From positions 558,001 through 622,000 of the forward strand of contig NC_090120.1 of NCBI RefSeq assembly GCF_023973825.1: 64,000 bases of DNA, read 5' to 3'. Below are positions 40,298 to 53,600 of this stretch, piece after piece. Positions within the stretch are counted from its first letter, which is position 1. Each line of letters opens with the position of its first letter. The notes beneath the pieces were generated by a model, which worked only from the letters and a program-made list of their open reading frames with translations, had not been told where the DNA came from and did no database searches. Source of the stretch: Plasmodium brasilianum. Its lineage: Eukaryota > Apicomplexa > Aconoidasida > Haemosporida > Plasmodiidae. Both the position numbers and the translations under genes were made by a program.

Positions 40298-43200
40298 TTA
40301 ATTTTCCTCGTGATGAAATTTCTCCGTATCTTCATCTTTTCCTTTTCCCTCTTCTTTATTCGGATCCATAGGAGAGTAATCTGCATTTTCAATTGAGTTA
40401 TTAATATCATCAGCGTTAGCAACAGATGGAGGCACTTTTTCTTGATTAGCAAAGTCGATTATATCACTGTTGTTTAAAAAATCAGTATCTTCCATTTTAT
40501 CAAAGTCTTTATTATTATAGTTGGGGTCATTTATATCGTAAAATTCATTTGTTGTCGATACATTTACATTTTCAGAATCTTTCTGTATTTGTTTTTCATT
40601 TTCTTGGCTTCCGTACACTTTATTTTTATTTTGTGTAGTACCAAATGACTTTATCATGTCAAAATTTTGAACGTCCTTTTCCAGATCCTCATTAAACTGA
40701 TTAAGAAAAATGTCCTCGACCTTTTCATGTCCTATTTCCTTTATTTCTTCCATAATATTTAGATCAATTAATTTTTTTAAGGTATTATAATTTTTTGTAC
40801 TTCCAATTGTTTTAATTTTATCAAATATGGATTCGCATTTCACTGCTTGTTCATAATCTGGGAAATATTCAGGATTTTCATCAGGTGTTAATAGTAAAAT
40901 GGGAGAATTAGGGTACATTTTATTTAAATAATTTTTCCATTTTAACAAAATCATTGGTAGTAAAGAAGGTTTATATACTCTTGCGAAAAAAGAAGCATAT
41001 GCAAAATTATTATTAGTTAATAAAATGTCCACACATTTATTTATTTTATGTAATAAAAAGTAACATATAAAAGCAATATTATATTTCTGATTATTCAAAC
41101 ACATGTTACCTAATTCTTCTATACCTATTTTATCTCCTAATGTGGATAAAATTATTAATAAAGATGAAAATTCACTCGTTTTTTTATAACAATATATAGC
41201 CATAGGTATATCATTATATACTAATGCAGTATCACCTAAACCTTGGTATTTATTATGTATAAAAGAATTATTTTCTTTTTTTTCTAATTCTTTTATTATA
41301 TCTACACATAATTGTAAATTACCTATAGATAAAGATAGTTCGAATTTTTTTTCTAAATCTGTACACATATTTAATGCTTTATCTTTATAACCCATTTTTT
41401 CTAAAAATAGACTTAATTTATTATATAAAGATTCAGGGATTTTATTTACTAAATTATCAGATGAAACAAAATCTTTGTTCATAATAGATTTTTGATATTG
41501 TAAGTACGTAATTGGTAATAAGAAGCTATAAAAATTGTAGTTTTTGTCATGTAGAAAAATCCGGTCGTATTCATATACATATCCACATATGTACAGATAT
41601 TTATCAATATATGCATATATGTCAATAAATTTCTTTGTATAAATATATAGTCTTAGATTCGTAGAAACGTATAAAAAGCTATCGTATATCCATATGCCGC
41701 TCTCAATCGATTCGTTAATTTCGCTCTCAAGTTCAAAATTGTTTTCTTCGTCTATTCCTACATTTTTTGTGCTTTCTCCATTAATGCCAGGAACAGAACC
41801 AGCACCCGTAGCAGATGCTTTATTGTAGCTGCCGTTGCTACCCATCATACTGCCACTCACCATGTTACTATTCTTCATATCACTGTTTCTGATATCCCTT
41901 AGTATGTTCCCTTCTGCATTCAAATAACTCAATATATATATAGTGTCTTCAGTAGATAAAGCAACATAAGTCCCTGACTCATTCCAGTATACATTTTTCA
42001 CATTAACATCAATTTTTCTTACCATACTGTAATCAGTCCAATCATAGAAACAAATAAAATTAGAAGATTTAACTCCTAATAAATATCCACCAAATAACTG
42101 TGTAATTGTAAAAGATACTTGAAAAGAATGGGTTGAAGTAAAATCTTTATATATGTTTATTTTATTACCCTCATCTTTAATTGCATAATCACCATTAAAA
42201 GCCCAAACAAAGAAATCACTTTTTCCATAAGCTTTATTTCTTAATACTTGAGAAGTATAAATATTAAATTCATGATGACCACTTACACATATAAATCTTC
42301 CACTTGGATGAAAAGACACATTGGTAGGATAAAAATCACAATTTCCTAATTCTTTTTTATTAACTTTATATAAATCTCCATCATTATATTCATCAAGACT
42401 TACATTTTGTAAATTTATAATATATATATCTGTATTCTTTATATAAAGTATTTTGTTTTTAAACATTGTACATATGGGTTTATCGGATCCTATCTGTATT
42501 ACTACTAACCCTTCATCATAACCTATACATAAATCATTTTTTGTTTTTTTTGCACTTAATGACCAACACTTATCCATATTATAATTTAATGTACTTTCTA
42601 ATTTAAACATAGAACTATTCCATATTTTAACATTACAATCTTCTGATGATGAAATTATAATAGGTAAATTACTATAATATATCAAACAAGATACATTCTG
42701 TGTATGACCAGTTAATACTTGAATACATTGTTTGGTATGATAATCCCATATACGTATTGTTTTGTCATCACTTCCACTTATTATATAGGATGTTTCTCCA
42801 CTACTAGAATAATCAATACAATTTACACCTTTTGTATGACCTGTTAAGGTAAAATGTGGTTTCGTAACAACTGGAGTATTATTTTGCACACCCCATATCT
42901 TAATAGTTTTATCTAAAGAAGCTGATGCAAATATATATGTATCCTTAGGATTAAATTTACACATCATCACATAATGAATGTGATTCTCAAAAGAACATAA
43001 TTTTTCAAAATTATTTTCATAGTCATATAATTTTATTGTCATATCATCTGCACTTGTTAATATGTAAGGTAACGTTTGATGTACTTCGATATATCTTATA
43101 TAATCCGTATGATCTTCAAAAGATTTTACTTTTTCAAAAGTGTTATAATTATAAACTCTTAATGTCATGTCATCACCTGCACATATTATCCACTGTTTTT

Positions 43201-43402
43201 TCTCAATAAATTTTGCACATCTTAAAGGAAACGCAGTTACTTCCACATTTTTAATTGTATTCTGATTAGCGTAATCAAATATTACTAATTTCCCATTATA
43301 CAATGCAGCAAGAATCCAGGTTTCCGTTTCATGAATATCAACGCATTTTACTTTACCAATACGCGAGTTTAGTTTTTTTTTTATATCTAAGTTTAGAGGC
43401 AT
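40298..43402 (-). CDS. COPB2: Coatomer subunit beta' (beta'-COP)
   Basis: COPI coat subunit acting in Golgi-to-ER and intra-Golgi transport; it binds dilysine cargo signals. Single exon, 1,034 aa, starting MPLNLDIKKK, which is the usual beta'-COP start. Residues 1-300 form the first WD40 propeller: WILAALYNGKLVIFDY, FEDHTDYIRYIEVH, ILTSADDMTIKLYDYE, FASASLDKTIKIWGV, IISGSDDKTIRIWDYH and IISSSEDCNVKIW. A second propeller follows to about residue 600, interrupted by a Gly/Ser/Asn insertion near residue 520 (nt 41790-41890). The C-terminal alpha-solenoid (about 660-880) has the family pattern, for example FLEKMGYKDKALNMCTD and CYKKTSEFSSLLIILS. The acidic tail of about 120 residues is parasite-typical. 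It is longer than yeast/human (about 900 aa) because of these insertions. Its 5' region, shared with the EEP gene, carries three minisatellites. Confidence 0.97.
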   Translation of the reverse strand: MPLNLDIKKKLNSRIGKVKCVDIHETETWILAALYNGKLVIFDYANQNTIKNVEVTAFPLRCAKFIEKKQWIICAGDDMTLRVYNYNTFEKVKSFEDHTDYIRYIEVHQTLPYILTSADDMTIKLYDYENNFEKLCSFENHIHYVMMCKFNPKDTYIFASASLDKTIKIWGVQNNTPVVTKPHFTLTGHTKGVNCIDYSSSGETSYIISGSDDKTIRIWDYHTKQCIQVLTGHTQNVSCLIYYSNLPIIISSSEDCNVKIWNSSMFKLESTLNYNMDKCWSLSAKKTKNDLCIGYDEGLVVIQIGSDKPICTMFKNKILYIKNTDIYIINLQNVSLDEYNDGDLYKVNKKELGNCDFYPTNVSFHPSGRFICVSGHHEFNIYTSQVLRNKAYGKSDFFVWAFNGDYAIKDEGNKINIYKDFTSTHSFQVSFTITQLFGGYLLGVKSSNFICFYDWTDYSMVRKIDVNVKNVYWNESGTYVALSTEDTIYILSYLNAEGNILRDIRNSDMKNSNMVSGSMMGSNGSYNKASATGAGSVPGINGESTKNVGIDEENNFELESEINESIESGIWIYDSFLYVSTNLRLYIYTKKFIDIYAYIDKYLYICGYVYEYDRIFLHDKNYNFYSFLLPITYLQYQKSIMNKDFVSSDNLVNKIPESLYNKLSLFLEKMGYKDKALNMCTDLEKKFELSLSIGNLQLCVDIIKELEKKENNSFIHNKYQGLGDTALVYNDIPMAIYCYKKTSEFSSLLIILSTLGDKIGIEELGNMCLNNQKYNIAFICYFLLHKINKCVDILLTNNNFAYASFFARVYKPSLLPMILLKWKNYLNKMYPNSPILLLTPDENPEYFPDYEQAVKCESIFDKIKTIGSTKNYNTLKKLIDLNIMEEIKEIGHEKVEDIFLNQFNEDLEKDVQNFDMIKSFGTTQNKNKVYGSQENEKQIQKDSENVNVSTTNEFYDINDPNYNNKDFDKMEDTDFLNNSDIIDFANQEKVPPSVANADDINNSIENADYSPMDPNKEEGKGKDEDTEKFHHEEN

Positions 43403-43426
43403 ATTTTGTATGCACGCATATATATA

Positions 43427-43582
43427 TTATACCCGAATAACACATATATAAATTATACCCGAATAACACATATATAAATTATACCCGAATAACACATATA
43501 TAAATTATACACGCATAACACATATATATATTATGCACGAATAAAACATATATAAATCATGCACATTTAACACATACACATA
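43427..43582. repeat. 26-bp tandem repeat, six units, just upstream of COPB2
   Basis: Units beginning TTATACCCGAATAACACA start at 43427, 43453, 43479, 43505, 43531 and 43557, exactly 26 bp apart. The first three are nearly identical and the last three diverge. The array begins 25 bp upstream of the COPB2 ATG, so it lies in the 5' UTR or core promoter. Confidence 0.95.
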
Positions 43583-43860
43583 TATATTTATATATTGTCG
43601 TAAAAAATATGCCAAACAAGTGATATACACCAAATACGGTAAATGGATGAAATGAAAAAAAATATGCTGAAGGAGTTGGAAGAATTAAATTAAATTATTC
43701 GCAATTCACGAAATGTCGAAATATTAAGTTTTTTTTAAAAACCACGTATAATATGGTATACACATTCGCATGATTCGTACGTTTATGTATATCTTCTGTA
43801 TTGCAGTAAAGTAATCACACTGATAAAGACAATTCTTCAGAAAAACAAAAAAAATAAAGG

Positions 43861-43980
43861 CAAAATAAAGCAAAATAGGGCAAAATAAAGCAAAATAGGG
43901 CAAAATAAAGCAAAATAGGGCAAAATAAGGCAAAATAGGGCAAAATAAAGTAAAATAGGGCAAAATAAAGTAAAATAAAA
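43861..43980. repeat. 10-bp minisatellite, 12 units, alternating variants
   Basis: Twelve 10-bp units alternate CAAAATAAAG and CAAAATAGGG, so the higher-order period is 20 bp; the last few units begin with T. The array lies about 0.46 kb upstream of the COPB2 start. On the minus strand it produces Pro/Tyr/Phe-rich frames that are not genes. Confidence 0.95.
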
Positions 43981-44632
43981 TAAAAAAATTCTTTTCAAGT
44001 TAACAGTATTTTTCTTCTGCTTATAATAAAACCCATTTTCTCTTTTTATAATTATTTGCACTTGAAAAAAAAAAAAAAAAAAGAACATATATATATAGCC
44101 TAAAATGAAATAAATTAAAATTGCACAATAATATTGGGGAAATGGTAGCTACAATAACAATAATAGCAATGGTCATGAGATGAAAATTAGAAAATGGCAA
44201 AAAAACTAAGGTTACTTTTTACATTCCTTTTTATCAATTGAAAAGTATTCCATCAAAAAATATAAACGAAACTAAAATTTGTGCTTTACAAATGTACAAA
44301 TTATGAGTGCAAAAGAAAAAAAAAGGAAATAAAAGAGAAATAAAAATAGGAATAAATCCATATATCGATAAAAAGAACCTTGACAAGCATTATATATATA
44401 TATATATATATATGCTTGTTATGCATAACAGTTTTACTAAATACGTTTAACGCAAGCATGCATGGTATGGGAGTATTCATTTATTTTATACACATGTAAA
44501 TTAGCAATATTAACTTTTATGCATGAATTAAAAAAAATTAAAATTTTGAAGTTCAAAAAATGAAACAAAAAAAGTGACACAAAATATTGTAATATAGTAC
44601 GACGAAAATAGTTATTTATTAAACCATTGTAC

Positions 44633-44663
<31 letters not shown>

Positions 44664-45145
44664 CACGAAATAGCCAATTATCAGAACATTGCACATTTTA
44701 CGAAATATTCCTCTACACCTTTCTTATCAAATGAAGAATTAATATTGAAGTTTTTTTTTTTTTTTAATTTGATTTTATCTTAGTTTTTATCATTATTATT
44801 TTAAATATATTTAATTATTTATATTATTTATATATTCCTATATGTATTGTTCTCAGCAACATCTTACATTATCATATTTAAGAGGAGTGTACAAATCCTG
44901 AAAACATATATTTATTTAAATCGTATTAATACTTATATATATGCGCGCTAATGGTATTTTTCACTACCTCTATATAATTTAATCCGTAATAGGATAAGAA
45001 TTATTCTTGTTATTTTTTTCATATTTTGTTTAATAATTTTACAGTTTATTTTATATCATATCATTTATCTTCCGTATATATAAACCCCGCATTTTCATAA
45101 CGCATACTTTAAAAAGGAAAATAAAACCAAGTGTCACCAAACATG

Positions 45146-45257
45146 ACATTAAAATACGATGACGTTAAAATGTGATGACATTAAAATATAATGGCGTTAA
45201 AATGTGATGACATTAAAATATAATAGCGTTAAAACATAATACCATCAAAATTTAAGT
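45146..45257. repeat. 16-bp tandem repeat, about seven units
   Basis: Diverged units of 16 bp alternate ACATTAAAATATAATG-like and GCGTTAAAATGTGATG-like forms, giving a 32-bp higher-order period. It is intergenic, about 1.7 kb from COPB2 and 2.4 kb from the EEP gene. Confidence 0.85.
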
Positions 45258-45450
45258 GTTTTTTAAAACTCATAGAATAATAACAAAATTGTTAATATAA
45301 TTCTTGTAGAGTTTTTTGTGTGTATACCTAGTACAACTAATTTTAAATGTTATGAAGAATCTTAATTCAAAATTTATGGAAATATTTTAAAGAGATTAAT
45401 TTCTACGCCCACATTCTTAAGGTTGAAGCTGCATTTATACGTTTGAATAC

Positions 45451-45486
<36 letters not shown>

Positions 45487-47656
45487 GTATGTATATATAT
45501 AAACATTTTCGACTTTATTGAAGAACAAAGAAATAACCCTGATTTAAGGTTATATTGACAACTGCTTAAAGGAACGAAACATTCTGAATTGACTTTATAT
45601 CAATACAAGTTAATTTTACTTTAAAACAACTTATATGAACAGACGTAATTCATCATTCGAAAAAAAGGAAAAAAATAAAAAAAATTAAAGGTATTTATTA
45701 TATTTTTATTAACCTTCTTATCAATAAAAAATAGGTTATTAAAAGTTTAGAATTTAAGGTCATGTTAAATATCGTTTTATTTGATTTTTTTTTCTTTTTC
45801 ATAATGGTATAAATAAAATATGAATTATGGAATTAAATCGTTTTTTAAAGAGTATGGTAGAATATATATTTCCCTATTTCTATTTTGTGCAATTTTAGAT
45901 TTATATACAACACGAACATAGAAAAAGGGGTGCATAAATTAGACTATATATTCATATATATATACACACGTACACATTTACACATCAATAACTATGTATA
46001 CCTACATACTCACAAGCGTGTGTATATTTACTTATACAACTACATGATAACAATTTAACAACTACTATTTTGGTTAAATACTGTTGCTGCATTTTTTTCA
46101 CATTTTTCCTACCATCTCCTTTATTTCAAATATCTGATGTTTTAGCTATTAAATCTAATAACTATTTTTACAACTTTTTCATTAACCAAGGCTTAATACT
46201 ATTCAAATAATAAAAAAAGGTAATTCATATTTAAAAAAAAAAAAAAAAAAATTGGTTTACAATTTTCTTTTTTTGCGAATAGTAATAATAATATAATGTT
46301 ACTATATTAACATTTTCCCTTTTTTAATTAAAATTACACATAAAAAAAAAAAAAAATACACTTTTTATTTTATGGGTCCGGGCTTATGCGTTGCACATTA
46401 TGTATACGATTTGTTGAACCTTTTCTAAAAAATTCTGTTCCATTTGACAGGAATGAAAAAAGATAATTTTAAATATGATTATTAAATATATGACTGTATT
46501 TACCTAATATTCAATAAAACTAATTGTAGTAAGAACGAAAAATTCGTTCCATTGATCAATATACATTCCTATGAAATTTTTTTAAATTCGGTAAAAAAAA
46601 AAAAAAAAATATACATATATATATATATATAATATCAAATTGGGAAAAACGTTTATGATAATAACAAAAAATATGATTACAATTACAATAATAAAACATA
46701 AAATTAATATATATTTTGTGCATATGTACATATATTTCAACACATAAGTATAGGTATAAGAACAAATAAAAAAAATATAAGAAAAAAATATAAAAAAATA
46801 ACATTTTTTTTGTATTCATTTAATATTCTTTTTCCTAATTCCTTTTTTAATCGTCACAATTTAAACTCAAAGTATTTGCAAATTACAATTTTTGCTTTTT
46901 TCCATTTTTTATTTTTATGTTTAGTACTATAGATAATACACAAAGATCTGAAAAACACCAGAAAAAAGAGAGAAAAATGAATACTTTCGCATATATTGTA
47001 CTTACATGTACATAATGAAAAAAAAAAAAAATAAATAAATTGAAATAAAATAAAATGAATGTATAATATCACAGCTTTGTTTTTATTTTGTTTTTTCTTG
47101 ATTTATGTTTTGTTTTATTTTTTTTTCGTTTTAGTAAAAAGAATGTACAGTATCCAATAAGCAGTGAGCTAATTAACACACTCTAATGTTCCTTTTTTTT
47201 TTTTTTTTTTTTTTCAGTAGTGAGTTTTTTATTATAATTTTTTCATGATAATAGTTATAAAGATTTTTAATGTTCCTTTTTTCTTATTTTATCATTTTCT
47301 TATTTTGTTTTTTCCTAATTTAACCTTTTTTTTTCCCCATATTTTTTGCGTATTCCCCGTATTTTTACTTTATGATTATATTTTTTTATCCTTTCCTTTT
47401 AATCAGTTTTTTTCATTTTTTCCCCGTGTTTTTGTAATTCTATATCTTTTTATTCCCCAATCCCTTTTTTTGTTACCTTTTAAATATTACCATTACAATA
47501 GAGGAATCGTTTAAGAGATTCGTGAAATTATTGCGTACTATTTGATATATAATCAAAATAACAATTACATATATAATGTAATCTCAATATAGCAACAGCT
47601 GTGAAAATGATACATGATGATTTAAAAACAAAAAAAAAAAGTTAAGTGAACACATA

Positions 47657-50600
47657 ATGAAAATTGAAGTTAAGGAACATTTAATAAATATTATGTTTAA
47701 TAATAATGCGCATGTTAGTAACCAACAAAAACGATTTAATGGAAATGTTGAAGATATAATAGTAACCTATTCAGGAGCTTTTATGAATTTCACAAAACAA
47801 AGGTGTTATAATAAGTATAATACTAAGGCGATCTCGGCTACGTCTATTAGTGAGCTTTATATTTTTTGCGTTTATCCGAATATCCATTTAAAAAAGAAGT
47901 ATTCCTCATATATAGTGGAAAGTAATTATCAAATTGTAATGAGCCAACGACAAGTTTTAATTATTAACTTATTTGTTATCTTTTTTTTGTTAGAAATTAG
48001 AAAATATATAAAGGAGATTTTATTACATTTCATAAAGAATTTTTTTCTATTTTTTGTAAAGACGTATCTATTAATTTTTTGTAACTGGAGTAGTTTTTCT
48101 GTTTTCTCCCATATTTCTTATATTCACCTTTTGCTTCATAATGACTCATGGGACACATTTAATTTTACGAAATATGTTTTATTTTTTAATTGTGTACAAA
48201 AATTTAATAGCAATGTTGTTTCATTGAAATATAAGAATAATCATATTTTAAAAAGTATAAAGAACAAAGACAACGAGAAGAAAAATCATATAATTCAATA
48301 TAAAAATAGTAGCTGTGCGCTAATTATATTTTTACTATCAATAAGAGGACGGAAAGATGAGAAAATTAAAAATGCCCTTTTTTATTATATAGAAGAGAAT
48401 AATTATACGAAATTTGACAAAAATAGGATAATCGAAAAAAATAACCATATCAAGATCAAGATGATAATGATAATAAAAGTAACAATAACAGAAATAATAA
48501 TAATATATTACGTTAGCTTAGTAGAGAATATTCTTTTTTTATGCATACCTATTATAAAAAATGTGCATCATCTTCTGTATCATCACAAAAATACAAAATT
48601 GTTTAATACTCAAGAATATTTACCAGTAGAAAGGGAAATGCGTATTATAAATAAATGCGGGAAAGCTTTCCTTACAAATTTTTCGCAGATATTACATTTT
48701 TTTTTGTGTGTAGCTATTCAGCATTATATTCCTCCCGATGGTCATCAATTTGCTCGCCATTTTAAATTAGATAGTATCATCCATTTTTTGATTTTGAAAG
48801 TTGTATTACATAGTCAGAACCATTTTAAAATTAACGTATCTTATGAACATACATTTATAACTCTACAGTTAATTGCATATTTAACAGAAATATGTAAAAA
48901 GGATTTCCTCTTTTTTGCTACTAAAGTATTTTGTATGATAAAAAATTTGAAAGAAGGCAGAATGCCCTTTAGTGTAGAACGCAGAAATAACAAGATAAGT
49001 AAAAAGGGGAACAACAATTGCAACCACAGCAACAGTAGCGGCAAAAATAACAACATTGGTAACAATAACATTGGCAACAATAACATTGGTAACAATAACA
49101 TTGGCAACAATAACATTGGTAACAATAACATTGGCAACAATAACATTGGTAACAATAACATTGACAACAATAACATTGGCAACAATAACATTGGCAACAA
49201 TAACATTGGCAACAATAACATTGGCAACAATAACAGGAACAATATGAGCATATATATGAACTGCGAGCGGAAGGTGCGATATGAGGAGATGTTCAATCTT
49301 AGTAAAAATCGCCACAGTTATTTCAGAAATCAGTATAGGCAGTCCGGAAAAGTAGGAAAGAGGACATGTATGAACATGATCAGAGTGAAAAACGGTAAAT
49401 TGGCTAAAAAATTTATGTGTGAAATGACCCTCAAAAATTCTTTAGAATATAAGAGCAAAGGTGAAATTAGAAACAGTGAAGAATATAGTGGAAGGAATGA
49501 TCATAACAGTAATACCTACAGTAGGGAAGGAAACGAACATAATCATCGTAGGGGAAGTAGAGATAGTGGACAGAATAGCGAAAAAGGTAGTGGTAGCGAA
49601 CAGGACAGTAACAGCAAGAAGAGTAACGGTAATGAAAATAATTACAACAACAGTGGAAACAATAATAACAAAAACAGCAATAGCAGCGGTGGCAATAATA
49701 ACAACAGTGAAGGTAATGACAATGATAATAGCAATAATAACGATGAAGACAATAAGAATAACAAAGGAGAAGACGACTTTGTAGGTGATGATAAGAGTAA
49801 TGATGAACGCAGCAATAACGATAACGATAATAATGAAGATATTAATGTGGAAGGTAATAATAATAAAGGTGAAATTAACGTGAATGGAAACGAAAATAAG
49901 GACGCTGAAGGAATTAATAATGTAGATGCTGGTAACAGCACTGCTAACTGTAAAAGCAGTTCACGTAGTAGGAGTAATAATAATAATATTACAAGTTGTA
50001 ATGACAATATATGTAATCAGAGTAATGTGAATATCACGGATGAAGGTAGAACAATAAGCAGCAGTAATAAGATATGTGATGAAAGTGACAACAGTACTAA
50101 AGAACACAAACAAAATGGAGAAGATAAGGAAAAGAAAAATTTAAAAATTACCAAAAGGATGCTAAAAAATCTATCATTCATGTCATTTAATACAGGATTA
50201 TTAGAATATAAAATATGTGGGATTTGTATTTATCAAAACCCTCCATTTATTTCAAGTAGACTTCTTCATATTCCTTTTGCTTTAAAAAAAACAAATGCAG
50301 ATATAATAGCTCTACAGGAAGTATATGACGAGAAACATGTAGAATATCTTAAAAGTAATTTAAATTCGAGTTATCCTTTTTGTGCTAGAGATAATTATTG
50401 CAGCGATATATTTATGAACAAATTTATCGGTGCAAATAAGGTTGATGGGAATGAAGAAAATGGGCCCAGAAGCAATATTGTAGAAGGTAGCAATAAACAG
50501 GGTGGTAAAGGTGACGATAAAAATGACGAAAAAAGTTACAGCAAAAATGATGGCAAAAGTTACAGCAAAAATGATGGAAAAAGTTACAGCAAAAATGATC

Positions 50601-53600
50601 GCAAAAGTGACGTTAAAAGTAGCGACATTGGAGACGACAAATGTAGCAACAGTAGTATCATTAATAATGCTTGTAAAAGGAATAGTCTAAATTATTGCAA
50701 GAATGGGGGTAAAAGGAACAATCCAAATATCAGTAACGCAAACATGAACAGTCGAAGCGGCGTACAAAGAAAAGAGAAAAATTGCAAAAAAAAGAAATAT
50801 TTCGCCCTACATCATGGCTTGTTAGTATTTAGTAAATACCCCATTATATATTCTTATTTTCATCAATTTAAACATGTGACATATTTAGAAAATTTATTCG
50901 GAACTAAAGGATTTTTAGAAGTAGTTATTGATGTTCCATTTTTCAGTTACATTACTCTGGTCAATATGCATTTAGCTAGTGGTGCTGTTGACACAGAATC
51001 AAAATATATAGAAAAAGTTAGAGATTTTGAAATTAAACAAATCATGAAAATTGCTAGAAATGCTGAAAAAAGAAATACAATACCAATAATTATTGGTGAT
51101 TTAAATGCTGCTCCTAATTTGTGTCCAAATAATTATTCTTCTTTTATTAAAAGAGGATGGAAAGATGCATGGCTTTATGCTAGGAATGTCAAAAAAAAAA
51201 AAATAAAACAAGTTTTAGCTAAACCTCTACGTCAATTAAAAAGGAGCAAAACACCCGTTATCTCTCCCAACTTGTATAACCAGTTTGATTGTTTACTCCC
51301 GGCGGATAACAAACAAATTGGATACGAATTCGTTTATGAGAGCGGTGGAAATGATGTTGACAAGAGGATCTACAGTTTGAACAAAAGTGATGATAGTGCC
51401 AGCAAATATGGAAACAAAATTGGTAACAAAAATGGTAGTAAAATTGGAAACAAAACAGATGGTTATGGTACTAATGAGGGGTGTATTTATCTCGATAGTG
51501 GATCTAGCGATCATGATAATAGCAACATTGACTGCTGTCAATGTGCATTAAAAAGTATCTATCTCGAAAACTCAAGGGAGAAAAAAGAAAATAGAAAAAA
51601 TAACAAGTCCATTAATAATAACTCTACTGCTATTTTCCTCGGTAAAAAGAGAAGTAATAACAACAGTGAAGAAAATTACAACAGTGAGAAAATTGTAAAG
51701 AGTGGGGAAAATTACAACTCAACTTTTTACGCCAATTCGGCTAAACTTTTGTGCAATAATTGCAAAAATCCCCATTTCCTGAACTTATGTAATGACGATA
51801 GCAAGCAGCTTAGGAAGAGCGTAAAAAAATGCGAGCTACATGAAAACAACATAGTTTCACCAATAACATATTTAGAAACAAATAACTTTAAGCCATGTGC
51901 AATGAAATTTGAAAGTTCTTCTGTTAATAATGATAATAGTATGAATAGTAATAATAATAATGTGAATAATACAATAAAAACGGGAACATACATGCACTTT
52001 AAAAAGCTTAAAAACGGCTTCTGCGTAGTATGCCATTACAAAAATAAAGAAAAATCCAATGAAAATAGTAATACGTGTTTTCTAGGTACTAGTTTATGTA
52101 TTTGTAATAACAGTAGAGCAATAAAAACTATAGTTAAAATCAAAAAAAAGAAAAGAAAATACTTTAATCATATAAATGTCAAAAAAAAAAAAGATATAAA
52201 CAAGTTAGAAGTACATACAGAAAAAATAGTAAAACGGATAATGTGGACATAAAGTTGAATAACATTAACAATAACGAAAATTATTTTTATTTTAATGAGA
52301 TTAGTTGTAGTAAGAGCAACCCTATTAAAAATTTCGTTTCTCATTTTTCTAAAAATAACGATTTTCCTAATTACGACATTAAAAGTGGTAAAAGAAATTT
52401 GCATGCAACTAGTACATTTTGTGTAGCAAAGTTAGATGAAGAGAAAGAAGGATGTTTTCCTAGTAGTGATATAAAATATAAAGGATACGATAGTGAGGAT
52501 ATAAAGAACATATCTACGGATGTTATTAACACATGCACATGTATAAGTAGTAGCTATACTGATATAAGCAAAAATTGCTTAGATATCAGAAACAGCAACA
52601 ACTACACAAGTGTAGACTATATAAAAAAGGGTAAGGATATTTGTATGCGCAGTATACCAAATATTAAGAATGAAACAAGACCATCCAATATTTGTGGGAA
52701 CATCCACCAAAAAAATGATAGCATCAGGACACAGAAGAACATACAAAGGTGTTCTACTTGTGATATTATTAAATGGGATACTAAACTTAATAATAATATT
52801 GTTTATAATAAAATCAGCTTGTTCAAAAATAATGAAAAAAGAAATACTTCAAATGAAGTTATGACAAAGTACTACGAACAGTCAGATTATTGTGCAGGTA
52901 AAAAGGAAGAATATTATAACAATTTCAAAAACTGCACCAACAATAACAGTGATTATAATTTATACTCAAGTGATATTTCGAGCGACAGCAATCGTTCGTA
53001 CACGGATCTGTACGATGATGAGGAGGAAGAAGTGGAAGAAGGGGAAGAAGATATGAACGATTTAAGTGACACCAATTGGAATAGCTCAAGGTGTTTTATC
53101 AGCAAAGTAGATTATACGAACAATAAGAAAGGACTAGTAAGTGAGGTGGAAAAAGGGTATACATATTCAGATGCTACGAACAGAGTAATAAGAAAGAATA
53201 AAGAAAACGATATATTAAATGGTGAAGTGTTTGTTAAAAATGAACATAATGGAAATATGAGAAGGGACTTAACAGATGATGTACCCATTACTGAAAAAAG
53301 TGGAGTATTAGGGAACCACGAAATAAAGAACGAAGATCATTACAAATGCCATTACAAAGAGTGTTATAAAGGACGCTTCAGAGATATTACCAATTCACTC
53401 TGTTGTGACTCATATAAGGAAGGTAATACTACCCTCACGCATATATATAATGAAAACCCTCAAAATGGTATATACTCTGAAAAGATCAAAAAAATAGAGA
53501 AAAATAATTCTAGATTGAATAAAAGCTCTTCACATGATGAAGGACAAGAAGGCGTAAACTATATCAGGACTAATTATCAGGATAAGGAAAAAAGAAAAAC

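Larger units (their letters stand above)
43403..47656. other. Large divergent intergenic region COPB2 / EEP gene
   Basis: About 4.3 kb, the longest gap in the window. It carries three tandem minisatellites (26-bp, 10-bp and 16-bp units, listed separately), (TA)n blocks at 44395-44412, 44638-44662, 45450-45478 and 46614-46632, and many poly(A)/poly(T) tracts. A less AT-rich patch lies near 46374-46400. Both promoters must be here. I found no exon that I can support. Confidence 0.6.

Noticed and set aside
43724..44088. Two minus-strand frames rich in Pro, Tyr, Phe and Leu upstream of COPB2
   Set aside because: They translate the 10-bp minisatellite.
48841..49315. Antisense Leu/Pro/Met and Val/Ile frames within the EEP gene
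   Set aside because: They are the reverse translation of the IGNNN coding repeat.
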